Assembly (NCBI GenBank): GCA_011033025.1
Contig: WFMF01000016.1
Span: 992,001-1,056,000 of the forward strand
Reading direction: 5' to 3'
Length of the DNA: 64,000 nucleotides
Origin: Beroe forskalii
Lineage: Eukaryota > Ctenophora > Nuda > Beroida > Beroidae
Shown here: positions 1 through 11,509 of the stretch, piece after piece
Position numbering within the stretch: the stretch's first letter is position 1
Layout of the letters: each line of letters opens with the position of its first letter
Notes under the pieces: model-generated
The model's input: only the letters and a program-made list of their open reading frames with translations
What the model was told of the DNA's origin: nothing
Databases searched by the model: none
Translations under genes and position numbers: made by a program

Positions 1-989
1 TTAGATTTTGGAAGCCTGAAAAAGTCTGGAATTCCAAGGTAAATTATTATAATCTGTTATAATCTGTGTGCGAAAGTTGAGAAGCCTTAGAAACTTGTGT
101 GCCGTTCTTGAGTATAATTAGACACTGTGACGACTTCAACTCAATACTATAAACACTGTAATGACGTCACTCTCAAAGGCTTACATACTATATTTGTTTT
201 CCATGTAGTACTGATGCACAATACCTACTTTCTATTGAGCTATTCTTTTAACAATTGACACTAGAAAAACATGTTGCACCTATAACGGTACACAAACACT
301 GTTCCTATATGTGCTAAGTGTTATGTAGCAATAAGTATGTTGAAAGTTAGAAGTAGTAAAGGGAATACCCACCTAAGCTAATATCGGCATATTACAACAA
401 GAGGCGTGTATATCGCAACATGCTTTGAATAAAGTGTACACTGTATCGGGTATCGAAGCATTATTGCTCAAGTTTATTATACAGGGATGAGGGATTAGGG
501 ATCCTTCGCATATTGCGCTATCAATTTCCGGCCCTAAATCAACCTTGCCCCCTGCCCCATCTTGAATTAGCTTGCGAAATTTTAACTTGAATATAATATC
601 TTATCTTGAATAAATATTATTTGGATACTATGTTATTTAAGTGTTTTTGAAAAGTTTAAACTTCACCATTTTTATACTTTAACTTTTAAATATGTGAAAG
701 TACTTTCACTTTACATTATATGGATGATACGGGATGATATGGTATCATTAAATAGAATATGCCCCACAATAAGTTAACATCTTAACAACTCGGTTGAGGG
801 CGAATAAATCAATGATTTTGAAATGGTTTGAACTTTTGCTGAGATTTTGGTTACAAGTTCTTTGCAAAAACTTACAATTTTGTTAGGTTTTGAATTTCCT
901 AAGTCAGTGTTTTTATGAAGAAGAATAAATTTCAAAGTATTCTATGCTTAATTTCAGCGCAAGATCACAATAGAATATTTTTACTAATA
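1..989. other. AT-rich stretch without recognisable gene
   Basis: No coding region with family resemblance or credible splice signals was seen. The one item of note is a reverse-strand copy (about 128-178) of the paired TGACGTCA-like module that recurs at 6.9, 40.0, 40.4, 45.1, 45.4, 49.6, 49.8 and 50.6 kb. Confidence 0.5.
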
Positions 990-1873
990 GTAAGGGTCGT
1001 ATGTGCTTTGAACTGTAACCCCCTGTGAACTAAATAGTTAAGTAGGTCTGAGAACGTTTTTCGGTAGTTCATAGTCCATATATTCACCAGAAAAAAACTC
1101 ACCGGATTCCGAGTTGGGGAAACCCCTTTTTTGGACCCCTTTTTCTCCCGAATTGGGGCACGAACTTCAACCGGCAATATCTCAGCTTCTGATTGAGATA
1201 CAGGCCATATCGTTATACCAAACTATGCAGGATGAGCACATCATACGCTACGAAGCATAGTTTTAAAGTCGTAACCCCTTTAGTTTTGGAGTTATGGACG
1301 AAAAACCTCTTTCTAGCCCTACGCGTAACCCCAAAATTGCCCCTTTTTGATAAGTAGAATCTGAAGGACCTAGAGAACTCAACGAGGACACTACGTCATG
1401 CAGAATCATCACATTATGGGGGGTAGAACATGGTTTCAAAGTCCTACCCCTTTCGTTTAAGATTTATGGACGAAAACCCCTTTTTAGCCCCCACCCATAA
1501 CCCCAAAATTGCCCCTAGTCAATAAATAGAATCTGAAGGACCTAGAGAACTCAACGAGGACACTACCCTGTGCAGAATCATCACATTTTGGGGGGTAGAA
1601 CATGGTTTCAAAGTCCTAACCCCTTTCGTTTAAGATTTATGGACGAAAAACCCCTTTTTAGCCCTACCCATAACCCCAAAATTGCCCCTAGTCAATAAAT
1701 AGAATCTGAAGGACCTAGAGAACTCAACGAGGACACTACCCTGTGCAGAATCATCACATTTTGGGGGGTAGAACATGGTTTCAAAGTCCTAACACCTTTC
1801 GTTTAAGAGTTATGGACGAAAAACCGCTTATTAGCCCTATGCGTAACCCCAAAATTGCCCCTATTAATAGATA
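990..1873. repeat. Left arm: ~172-bp tandem subunits
   Basis: Subunits are recognised by ATCTGAAGGACCTAGAGAAC starting at 1359, 1531 and 1704 (spacing 172-173). Each also carries 'ggggtagaacatggtttcaa' and the phrase 'taaccccaaaattgccc'. The same subunits recur inverted in the right arm. Confidence 0.8.
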
Positions 1874-1903
1874 CAAGAATTGCGCCTGCCGGCGCATTTC
1901 TTG
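1874..1903. repeat. Hairpin at insertion boundary
   Basis: CAAGAATTGCGCC (1874-1886) pairs with GGCGCATTTCTTG (1891-1903) at 12 of 13 positions around a TGCC loop. It begins at the first base of the inserted segment. Confidence 0.7.
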
Positions 1904-1960
1904 AGCCCGTTGTTCCCGTATGCAGGCGCTTAATTTCCTGTTCCCTGGGGCTTGTTAGTT

Positions 1961-2025
1961 GGTATAAAAACACGCCGTTATTTTATCTTCGACCGTTGTC
2001 CGTCTTATTTACAGACATGGTGAGT
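1961..2025 (+). promoter_or_regulatory. Candidate TATA promoter with short first exon
   Basis: TATAAAAA at 1963-1970 is followed about 47 bp later by ACAGACATG and then GTGAGT, a strong splice donor, at 2020. This order (TATA box, short leader, ATG at the exon end, donor) looks like a compact first exon, but I could not recognise a downstream coding exon. It is a weak call and may be chance or a mobile-element promoter. Confidence 0.25.
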
Positions 2026-2964
2026 TGACTATAAACTTATAAAGCATAAAAATGACCTCCAAAATCAAGGTACAATTGCGTGTGTACACCAACGAGAATT
2101 AAGAGATAAAGAGGTTGCCTTTAATAGATGTCAGGTTTATCTGAAATAATTTTCCGTGATAAAACGCTTCTTCTATCAACTTCTTCTATCACAATACTAA
2201 CATCATTGAATAAATTTCATAAATATTCCTTGTTATGCACGGGTGCTATGTAATACATTTCCTTCTACAAGTTTGAATTAACGCGCGCAGATCTAAATAT
2301 CACGTGGGCGATTTCGTTTCACGCCAAATGTTTGCGCGCGCGTTCCCGCCATTTCATAGAACTCTTTGAAGATTTGTTGCGCGCCGTTCAGAGTTTCATA
2401 ACTATGATCACCATTTTCGTTACGCGTTACATTTTCTTTCGTGTTGCGTTGCCGATATCAAACCATTGCAATGTTCGATATTTTTGTGCCCCGCCTTGAT
2501 AATTTCAAGATTGATATACACAGTATGATTACTGACCAAGATAAAAGATTCAGATATATCATTATTATCGATCATGAACTGAGGTACAAACTCTCATGTT
2601 TTACTTTTCTCAATTCAATTCTCTAGATCATTCGTCACTGATTGCACAAATACTGCCCATTGTAAATTGTCCGAGTTGCCCGTTACTTCAACATGGCCAA
2701 ATGACTGTGTGATTGAAATCCAATCAATTATTTGATTGATTCCGTGATAATTGATATTGTTTTGATTTCATGATTAAATGATTGTAGAATTTTTAGAAAA
2801 GAATTAATTTCAACATCAGAATGAACAGAGCATTGAACTCAAATACCTATTAAGCAGCCAAGTTAGCTAGCTGTAGCCCACAAGGCAAAGGATGCCACTA
2901 CACCAAGCTACTCTGACGCGAGTGATATTATAAAGGAGCAGTTGGGTGCATGAAAATGTACCAA

Positions 2965-2986
2965 CCACCACCACCACCACCACCAC
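2965..2986. repeat. (CCA)n microsatellite
   Basis: Seven consecutive CCA/ACC triplets. Confidence 0.9.
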
Positions 2987-3122
2987 GACGACATACGGTC
3001 GCGCGCAGCACCTATTTCAGATTTAACAGTACGCGTAAAGGTAGTATACACACAACCCCCAAAATACACGATCTCTGCTAACCTATTCTCAATGCCTTTT
3101 TGTAAAACAAAAACGCGATTGG

Positions 3123-3262
3123 GAACAGGAAAAAATCTGAAGGTCGTGGAGACCTGAACGAGGACCCTAACCTTTTCAGAATCATCACATTATGGGGGGG
3201 GAGAACATGGTTTGAAAGTCCTAACCCCTTTCGTTTTTGAGTTATGGACTAAAAAACCTCTT
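3123..3262. repeat. Inner piece of left arm
   Basis: Reverse-complement match to about 5024-5155 of the right arm (ATCTGAAGGTCG, 'gaacgaggaccctaacc', 'gagttatggact'). It resumes the left arm after the nested insertion. Confidence 0.7.
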
Positions 3263-3709
3263 TCAACTCAAAATTTTTAATCCAAAATGGAATAGAGCTT
3301 GGATATATAAGATAGGGATAAAAATCAAATGAACACGGCATGATATTCCACAATAATATAACTGTAAAATCGAACCTTTTCCTAAAAGAATGCAGAGGAA
3401 GTTTATAAAGAATAATTATGACACATCACATCATATATCTTAAACACTTCATCTACTGCTACTGCTAGAAACATACAATGCTAGCTTAAAGTGTTTCACT
3501 TTCTATGATGTAAACATGTCTCTATTTTGCAATAGATTACGACTACAGCTGCTATCGGGTTTAGGATAAACCTGATCTGAATTAGGATAAACCTAATTTG
3601 AATACTCAGTGTCATACTAACCATGTTCAACTCATAATCAAATGAAACACATTCTATGAATCCTCTTGAGAAAGCCAAAAAACGTGCCACGTCATTGTGG
3701 TACATACTA

Positions 3710-4260
3710 CATATTATTCACCATGTGGTGGGGTTATTCCGGTTGAATAAAAACGTGCTAATTTGAGTTTTTTGTCGTATTACTCCACCCTTTTGACAGT
3801 ATTATTGCACACTTTTACCATGTTAAGATGTTACTCCACTCTTACATCGTGTTATTTGCCATTTTTATGATGTTATTCAACACTTGGGCCAAATAAGTGA
3901 TACGAGAGAACGTCCTTTTCTGCTGGGAGAGCTGGCACACTGCTACCTTGACTGATCAGTAGATAATTGCTCTCCACCAAAAAAGTGATATTACAGAACG
4001 TCCTTTTCTGCTGTGAATTGCGCAGAATGCTAAAAACCTCAGCCTTTTAAGGCTCAAAGCTTTGTACTTTTGTACACTTGGTGAATAATATCGTTACACA
4101 ACTCATAAGTGTGGAGTAACAGCTGCGCCCTCGTTGAAAACAAATCATTATTCAACTCAGCCTTTGGCCTCGGTGAATAATGTGATTTACGCAACTCGCT
4201 TCGCTCGTGGCATAAATCATGTTACTTCACACTTATTCGTTGAGTAACTCTATATTATTA
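3710..4260. repeat. Possible degenerate non-coding element in the centre
   Basis: The stretch contains recurring short words: 'agaacgtccttttctgctg' at about 3906 and 3974, and several 'ttattcac'/'gtgaataa' inverted words. It also has palindromic 'ctcgcttcgctcg'. These suggest decayed miniature-element sequence. I could not define the ends, and no gene is visible. Confidence 0.3.
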
Positions 4261-4669
4261 TTATAGTTTCATTCATACCCACGGTATCCCGGAATGCTCT
4301 CTACCATGTCATTATTCAATATGTTGTGCAGTATGATGCCCTCACGTCATATTTTTGGGTGTGATTACTCCAATATATCACGTATGAACATTGTACACCT
4401 CAGCACCCTTGATCGTAACGTGAATGTGAAACCTACTTTAATTTCATTGTCACAAAACAAATATCCCGTTAAACTCTCAATACCATGATCAAGTTGGCGT
4501 TCTAGTTCAAGGATACCTTTACAAATGACAACTTGTTTTCGATCAATTGTGGAATAAAAAGCCTTGATAACATGAATTGAAAAATCTCAGTATTCTCAAA
4601 ATTGTCGTCATAGGCTTTTATGTCATTATTATCGAGCACGACTCACGGTCTAGAAGCTTTGGATTTCCT

Positions 4670-4725
4670 CCTGGTGTAGTGTGCCTGGCCTTTTTTGACC
4701 TGGTGTAGTGTGCCTGACCTTTTTT
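4670..4725. repeat. Two-copy tandem repeat (~29 bp)
   Basis: 'cctggtgtagtgtgcctg' followed by a T-run occurs twice in direct succession. Confidence 0.8.
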
Positions 4726-5019
4726 AAAACCCGATTCAAGATCTTCTAGATGATTTAATGCCAAACAAATTGCATCCTAAAAGGCACACGAAATGAATTT
4801 TTTTGTCTACTATAATAATTTATTGATAACATTTTATTAAGTTTCTATAAAGGCTCCTTCCACTGGATTAACACACCAGGAAACCATCAGCAACCAGAAC
4901 ACCGATCATCATTCGTCCAGTTTTTCAAATGGTTTCAATTTCAATCATACAAACTTCTTTCATTACTCGGCTGTACGACGTTCACAGAAAGAGGACTATT
5001 TTGTTACTTTGTTACCCAT

Positions 5020-5856
5020 GGGGCTAAAAATGGGGTTTTCGTCCATAACTCAAAAACGAAAGGGGTTAGGACTTTCAAACCATGTTCTACCCCCCATAAT
5101 GTGAGGATTCTGCATAGGTTAGGGTCCTCGTTCAGGTCTCTACGACCTTCAGATTTTATCTATTAATAGGGGCAATTTTCGGGTTACGCATAGGGCTAAT
5201 AAGGGGTTTTTCGTCCATAACTCTTAAACGAAAGGTGTTAGGACTTTGAAACCATGTTCTACCCCCCAAAATGTGATGATTCTGCACAGGGTAGTGTCCT
5301 CGTTGAGTTCTCTAGGTCCTTCAGATTCTATTTATTGACTAGGGGCAATTTTGGGGTTATGGGTAGGGCTAAAAAGGGGTTTTTCGTCCATAAATCTTAA
5401 ACGAAAGGGGTTAGGACTTTGAAACCATGTTCTACCCCCCATAATGTGATGATTCTGCATGACGTAGTGTCCTCGTTGAGTTCTCTAGGTCCTTCAGATT
5501 CTACTTATCAAAAAGGGGCAATTTTGGGGTAACGCGTAGGGCTAAAAAGAGGTTTTTCGTCCATAACTCCAAAACTAAAGGGGTTACGACTTTAAAACTA
5601 TGCTTCGTAGCCTATGATGTGCTCATCCTGCATAGTTTGGTATAACGATATGGCCTGTATCTCAATCAGAAGCTGAGATATTGCCGGTTGAAGTTCGTGC
5701 CCCAATTCGGGAGAAAAAGGGGTCCAAAAAAGGGGTTTCCCCAACTCGGAATCCGGTGAGTTTTTTCTGGTGAATATATGGACTATGAACTACCGAAAAA
5801 CGTTCTCAGACCTACTTAACTATTTAGTTCACAGGGGGTTACAGTCGTACCCTTAC
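5020..5856. repeat. Right arm: ~172-bp tandem subunits
   Basis: Inverse of the left arm, in the same subunit order. It holds the uninterrupted sequence used to define the nested insertion at 1874. Confidence 0.8.
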
Positions 5857-6565
5857 TATAAACAGTGTGTGTTTGTGAGTGTGTTTTCAAAATTTGTGTA
5901 AAAACAAAACATTATCCCTTAGCTTTTATCAATTCGTATTACTCTATTTGTTTTATTGTTTGCGTCGTGTTTTCCTGAAATTTCTTTTGAAATTTTCAAC
6001 TACAAAGCTATAACATTTTTCAACATACATGATTATTCTAATTTAGCTCTCATAACATAATAAAAATGTAGAAAGCCTTAAAATGTCAACGAGTCAAAAT
6101 TTCAGCGAGTTCTAGTTTGTTTAAAACATAGTTGAATTGTTGGAAATGTTGTGCTGCATCGAATACGGATTACAATATGAAACGTGGGTTTGCACTGCCA
6201 GACCTTTGATAAAGCTATACGCAACAAGTTTATTACTGTGTAACCTGTAGTGTCAGTACAATATAACATCAAAATTCAGGCATATACTTATATGGGTCAC
6301 ATAGGATTTTAAAACGATAATTTAATAAACACGAATATGTTCAATTTTCTGTTCTTAAAACTAATGAGCAGAGGATTCGCCAAGCACATCACACATACCA
6401 TAACAATTTGTCTTAAAATAGTTGTACAATGTACAGGATAGGTATGCGAACCTACTAAAATAGTATGGTATATTAATTGTTTTAAGGTAACTGTAATTTC
6501 TACAGAGCGGAGCCCCATGGTCGTACTCGTATGACCTTGCATAGATCCATTAACCACTGACCAAT
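5857..6565. other. No gene recognised
   Basis: AT-rich sequence. Short open frames lack family resemblance. Confidence 0.5.
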
Positions 6566-6598
6566 CAGAGAGCGAGTTGGCTATCAACTCGCTCTCTG
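6561..6598. repeat. Perfect hairpin beside CCAAT
   Basis: A 14-bp arm CAGAGAGCGAGTTG (6566-6579) is matched exactly by its reverse complement at 6585-6598, with the 5-base loop GCTAT. It starts inside CCAATCAG. A related hairpin lies at 48215-48257. Confidence 0.85.
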
Positions 6599-7328
6599 TC
6601 ATGTCATGCGGAGTCATCAAATGCCTATATTTAGATGTTTAAATAATAAAATATTCGTACTGCGTATGAATATTATATGAAATGTGTTTCATCGGCTTAA
6701 CCTTTATTCTGATGAAGCTGAAAAATGCAAATACTTTACATTTTAAGTATACTGTAGACTAATTGACATCACACAGACACATCCAACTTATTCATTAATA
6801 GTCAATATTCATGGACTTGTCTTGGAAGGATACAATATTCATACTTCAATATTCATTTATTTGTCCTCATTATTTTGAAAGTTTATTAAATGACGTCATC
6901 ATCAAATTCAAAGCAATGAGTTTATGACGTCGTGTGCATTGCCCTTTCTAAACTCCGAATATTCATTGCAGGATATGTCATTAGCAGTTAAATGTCCGAG
7001 ATTACTGCTTAGTACTTGTAAGTAAGAAGAGAATTATATGTTGTGATACTTTTAACTGCGTTCTGGTACAAGAATGTACTTTGGAATATGATCATCAAAT
7101 GATCATGCTGTTTTTATGATTTCTACTTCAATCAATATTTTCATAGTTGAGAGATTGTGCCCTCTTTTATTAAAATAGATATCCTGGCATCTGGTTGGGC
7201 GGTGCTATTAATAAAGTGACTGATATTAATTAGGATCTTGATTAATAATAATTCAGATAACACCCTTCCCCAGGCCGTGTGTTACCACGATACACGTCCT
7301 CCTTGGAACTTAGCACTGCAACCCCTCA
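6599..7328. other. No gene recognised; one TGACGTCA module
   Basis: AT-rich sequence up to the assembly gap. At 6890-6940 there is a copy of the paired CRE-like module (TGACGTCATCATCA ... TTTATGACGTC). Confidence 0.5.
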
Positions 7329-7428
7329 NNNNNNNNNNNNNNNNNNNNNNNNNNNNNNNNNNNNNNNNNNNNNNNNNNNNNNNNNNNNNNNNNNNNNNNN
7401 NNNNNNNNNNNNNNNNNNNNNNNNNNNN
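7329..7428. other. Assembly gap (100 N)
   Basis: Exactly 100 N, the usual placeholder for a gap of unknown size. The sequence right after it duplicates 8319-8460, so the gap sits at the edge of a tandem duplication. Confidence 1.
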
Positions 7429-7572
7429 AAGGATACACACTTAATTAAACCTCTTATCGATGTAACATCGAAACTAATGTAATGTATTGCGTGTAATGAG
7501 CTCAAGGAAGTATCTGAGAATGGTTTTTTATCATGATAAATTTCCATGTTACAAAAGCACTTATCTGAATTC
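7429..7572. repeat. Partial copy of the 1.56-kb duplicated unit
   Basis: Nearly identical to 8319-8462, from 'aaggatacacac' through 'cttatctgaatt'. It is truncated by the gap on its left. Confidence 0.9.
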
Positions 7573-8182
7573 TAAAGAGTGGACTCACAATGAAACCAGT
7601 ATCGTAATAGGAATAAAGCAGGTAATAAAGAACACCACACAACTGATATTAGTAAGGCCCCACGGTAATACAATGAATTGACATTACCTGAGATAGTATA
7701 TCAATTAGTAAATAGAAAACACATATTCACACACAAAACTTAACAAGTAATGACTGTAATTGACTGTATTTAATTTTCTCTACAAAGAAGAACAAGTAAT
7801 GAAGATTGAAGATATGATAAATAAGATGAAATTTTACAATACAGCAACATGAAACAATTCTAACATGAAACTTGCCAGACGTTGTCTGCCCGAGCACGCA
7901 GAGGGCAGAGGCGCGCGCAAAATAAGGATTTGTAACATGGATTAAGTCCAAGCTTGCCAGACGTTGTCAGCCCCATATTTTCTGCGAGTTGGGGCGTGCG
8001 CAGGGAGCCAGGCAACGCCTGGCAACCTAGGAAACATTGCTCAATTTGACTTGTCGTACGATGTGTCGATGTATGACCCACTGACGCCAGCCGCGGCTGG
8101 CGTCGCGTCAGCGCGGGCGCTGCGCTGATTCTCGAGATAGGAACTGTCAACGTCACGCAAAGTCTTATTAAGTCTTAATTAT
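7573..8182. other. No gene; short palindrome and direct repeat
   Basis: A perfect 22-bp palindrome occupies 8083-8104 (half-site GACGCCAGCCG). TTGCCAGACGTTGTC occurs at 7872 and 7954. No coding resemblance. Confidence 0.6.
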
Positions 8183-8930
8183 TGAAATGGGGTTTAACGC
8201 GCACACAATAAACGACATCATGCAAGTGGCAATAACTCTTAACAACCGGGATTATCCGTTTTGGCAGTGAAATGAAAGTCACGTGTACATAGAGTTTACA
8301 AGTGAATGTGCCTCGCGCAAGGATACACACTTAATTAAACCTCTTATCGATGTAACATCGAAACTAATGTAATGTATTGCGTGTAATGAGCTCAAGGAAG
8401 TATCTGAGAATGGTTTTTTATCATGATAAATTTCCATGTTACAAAAGCACTTATCTGAATTTAAATGAATCTTGACATGAGACGTAACTATGAGAAATGA
8501 TTTAAATTGATGCTGAAGAATATGATTTCGATCTCATTATGTAGAAACAAGGGAAACTTGAAATGGTTTTAAACGAATTGAGACGTTGAAACAATGAAAT
8601 GATTGAGAAATGATTTAAATTGATTTAAATTGATTTAAATTGATGTTGAAGACTATGATTTCGATCTTATTATGTGGAAACAAGGGAAACTTGAAATTAC
8701 TGTAAACGAATTGAGACGCTGAAACAATCCGGGTATTTTGATTAATTGAACTTTGAAAAGACTTCAAAGAGTATGACTGAATATAATTATCGTGTGAAAT
8801 AACAAATAAAGTATTGTTTGATTTGAAATATTGATATTTATACAATATGATTCTGTAATATGACGGTTAGCGTCAGCTAGCCTATATTTGAATTTTAAAC
8901 CTGTGTAAAACCTGTGTAAACCTGTGTAAA

Positions 8931-9043
<113 letters not shown>

Positions 9044-9398
9044 ATTTCGAGTTGAGGAAGTTATGAAATCACTCACTAATAAATTTATCCAAAGTTGGGA
9101 AGATGGAAAATCATCCTCTAACAAATTGTCATTTTACAACTCAATTAAACAAAAATTTGCTCGTGAACCATATCTAGATCGCCTAAAGGGTTTGCACATA
9201 GATATTACACAACCAAATTAGAATAAGACAGTGCACATGACTTGCACATTGAAACAGGGAGGTATTCAGACACAGCACGTGATCAGAGAACCTGTCACTG
9301 GTGCAATACGAGCATGGGATTGAAACAAATACAGTTGAATGTGAGAAACACTTTCTATTTGAATGTGACATACGCCAGCCTGCGAGATAAACTTATTA
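9044..9398 (+). pseudogene. LINE ORF C-terminal fragment, split by insertion
   Basis: Equivalent of the unit-2 fragment at 14788-15474. It encodes, in broken frames, the stretch rich in 'KLSFYNSIKQKF' and then the CxxC region typical of the C-terminal end of LINE ORF2 proteins. Compared with unit 2 it has several small indels ('tacgcc' for 'tgtacgcc'; an extra 'aaaca' near 9325). The reading is cut at 9398 by the foldback element and resumes at 13579. Confidence 0.7.
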
Positions 9399-9406
9399 GA
9401 AGATTG
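9399..9406. repeat. Target-site duplication, left copy
   Basis: GAAGATTG, identical to 13571-13578. The same octamer occurs once, uninterrupted, at 15143-15150 in the duplicated unit that lacks the element. Confidence 0.9.
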
Positions 9407-9426
9407 GGCAGATGTTGACTTTGCAA

Positions 9427-9835
9427 TCGGCGCCAATCAGCGCTGATCAGCGCCGATCCATCGTCGATCGGCGCTGATCAGCTGATCGGCGCGACAGCGC
9501 GATCAGCGCTGATCGGGCCCGATCAGCGCTGATCAGCGACACTGCCGATCAGCGCTGATCAGCGCTGATCGCCGATCAGAAATTTCAAAATTCTCATCGG
9601 CGGTCGTCGGCGCTGATCGGCAAAGACAGCGCCGATCGCGCGATCAGCGCGATCGGCGATTTAACCAGCGCTGATCAGCGCCGATCAGCGCGATGGCCTG
9701 TAATCGCGCTGATCAGCGCTGATCAGCGCCGACCAAAACACCTGCATAAGAGCCTTTGTAAACGCCATTTTTCCTCACGTCGGCGCGGGATCAGCGCGAT
9801 CAGCTGATCATGCCGATCAGCGCTGATCGCCAACT
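9427..9835. repeat. GCGCTGATCAGCGC block, left arm
   Basis: Dense overlapping copies of the palindromic word GCGCTGATCAGCGC and variants with GCCGATC. Its mirror image is at 13135-13556. Confidence 0.9.
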
Positions 9836-10009
9836 TGTTAAATTTGAACTGATATGGACATTTGGGCGTGTTTGCCTCAAAATATAATTCCTGCTGGCCG
9901 CAGGTGATATTTTACGGCAATTCTCGCACAGGGCTGTAACATTAACATCAACAATCACATCAACAACAACATGAACCAGTTTTTACGATACAGTTATGCA
10001 TTGACGTGA

Positions 10010-10900
10010 CAGTAGAACCGTTACAAGTACAACACAGTTTCATTTCCACGACACAGTTACACCGTTACGACACAGTAGAACCGTTACGATTAAGTCACAC
10101 CACATGACAGTACGACACAGTAACACCGTTATAACGACACAGTAACATCGTTACTACACAGTAACACCGTTACGACACAGTAAACCGCAGTAACACCGTT
10201 ACAACAGTAAGTGTAACACCGTTGTCAAACATTGCCTGACCCCTTGCCTCCGACGGGGGCACGCCGTCTGAAATAATGTTCAGACTACGTCTCGTACACA
10301 ATAACACCGTTACGACACAGTAGAACCGTTTCAATACAGTAACACCGTTACGACACAGTAACACTGTAACGACATTGTAACACCGTTACGACACAGTTAC
10401 ACCTTTACAGCACAATAACGTCGTTACAACACAATAACACCGTTACGACACAGTAAAAGCAACTACGACACAGTCACATCGTTATGACACAGTAACACTA
10501 ATGTTACAACACAGTTTCATTCTTACGACACAGTAACACTGTTACAACACGCAGTAACACCATCACGACACAGTAACACCCTTACGACACAGTCAGTCAC
10601 GCAGTGACGACACAGTAACACCGTTACGCAGTTATAACGCAGTTAGTGTTACGACACAGTTACGAAGTTAGGGATCGTTCACATATTACGTGATCAATTT
10701 TTGGTCGATTTTAACCCCCCTCCCCTCGTAATCAAGTTTACAGTGGTTTACCTGTTACAATAACATGTAACGTAATAAGTCGGAAACCTCCTCCTCCTAT
10801 AGGTGACAACGTATTATTTGAACGATTATTTACGACACAGTTACGCAGTTACGACATAGTTACACCGTTACGACACACTCACAGTTGACGGGCGATGTCC
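10010..10900. repeat. ACGACACAGTAACACCGTT minisatellite, left arm
   Basis: About 19-bp degenerate units of the form ACGACACAGTAACACCGTT. Two non-repetitive islands (about 10215-10300 and 10670-10830) are not seen in the right arm. The mirror block is at 12250-12960. Confidence 0.85.
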
Positions 10901-11059
10901 GACCCTATCAGCAATTTTGAGGTCCAGCTGTGAAAACGTTGCGGCAAGCGCACGAGGGTAGGATATCATACAACGACGTAAGGCTGTTATTACGGTGTTA
11001 CTGTGTCGTATCGGTGTTATACTGTCATGACAGCGTGGCTAAATCCTATTTATGCAAAC

Positions 11060-11480
11060 CGCCGATTCGGCGCCGACAAGCGCCGAATCGTCACCTATAG
11101 GGGCCTATAGGCGCTTATAATTTTTATTAGGCGCCTATACGGCGCCTATAGGCGGTACCGCTTTTCGGCGCCTATAGGCGCCGACAGTTTTCGATCATCG
11201 AATTATCGGCGGTCATCGGCGCCTATAGGCGCCTATCGGCACCGAAAAGCGCCTATACACCGCTTTTCGGCGACATCGGCGGTTTTCGACCGCCTAAAGG
11301 CGCCTTTACGGCCATCACCACCTATAAGCGCCTATAGGCGCCTATAAGCGCCTATCGTGATATTTTCCATGATCCACGGCCCGGTACGAGTCTGAAGTAT
11401 CGGCGCCTATAGGCGCCAATATTGATCTCTAGCTATCTGTGTTCTTCCTTATTTTTCGGCGCCTATAGGCGCCGATGAAT
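11060..11480. repeat. GGCGCCTATAGGCGCC block, left arm
   Basis: Repeated palindromic word GGCGCCTATAGGCGCC and half-words. Mirrored, shorter, at 12050-12240. Confidence 0.9.
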
Positions 11481-11509
11481 TAAGGCAGCCCTAAACTCCT
11501 TAATCGGGC

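Larger units (their letters stand above)
1874..3122. mobile_element. 1.25-kb insertion splitting the left arm
   Basis: In the right arm the motif ending TATTAATAGATA (rc) runs straight into AAATCTGAAGGTCG. In the left arm the same two pieces are separated by about 1,250 bp. The inserted DNA begins exactly with a 30-bp hairpin (1874-1903) and ends near 'gggaacaggaa', which is the inverse of TTCCTGTTCCC near 1935. It contains a TATA-like box, a CpG-rich stretch (2280-2350) and a (CCA)n tract, but no recognisable protein. A deletion in the right arm is the alternative reading. Confidence 0.5.
990..5856. mobile_element. 4.9-kb inverted-repeat element, TA-flanked
   Basis: The ends are inverted copies (GTAAGGGT at 990 and ACCCTTAC ending at 5856), each directly flanked by TA (988-989 and 5857-5858). 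That fits a 2-bp TA target duplication as in Tc1/mariner-type elements, although two bases prove little. The arms (990-1873 plus about 3123-3262 on the left; about 5020-5856 on the right) are near-identical reverse complements over some 850 bp. Each arm is itself a tandem array of ~172-bp subunits. No transposase ORF lies inside, so the element would be non-autonomous. The left arm is interrupted by a 1.25-kb insertion at 1874. Confidence 0.65.

Noticed and set aside
6309-6620. 103-codon minus-strand ORF
   Set aside because: It has no recognisable motif, overlaps a hairpin element, and shows no splice or polyadenylation context.
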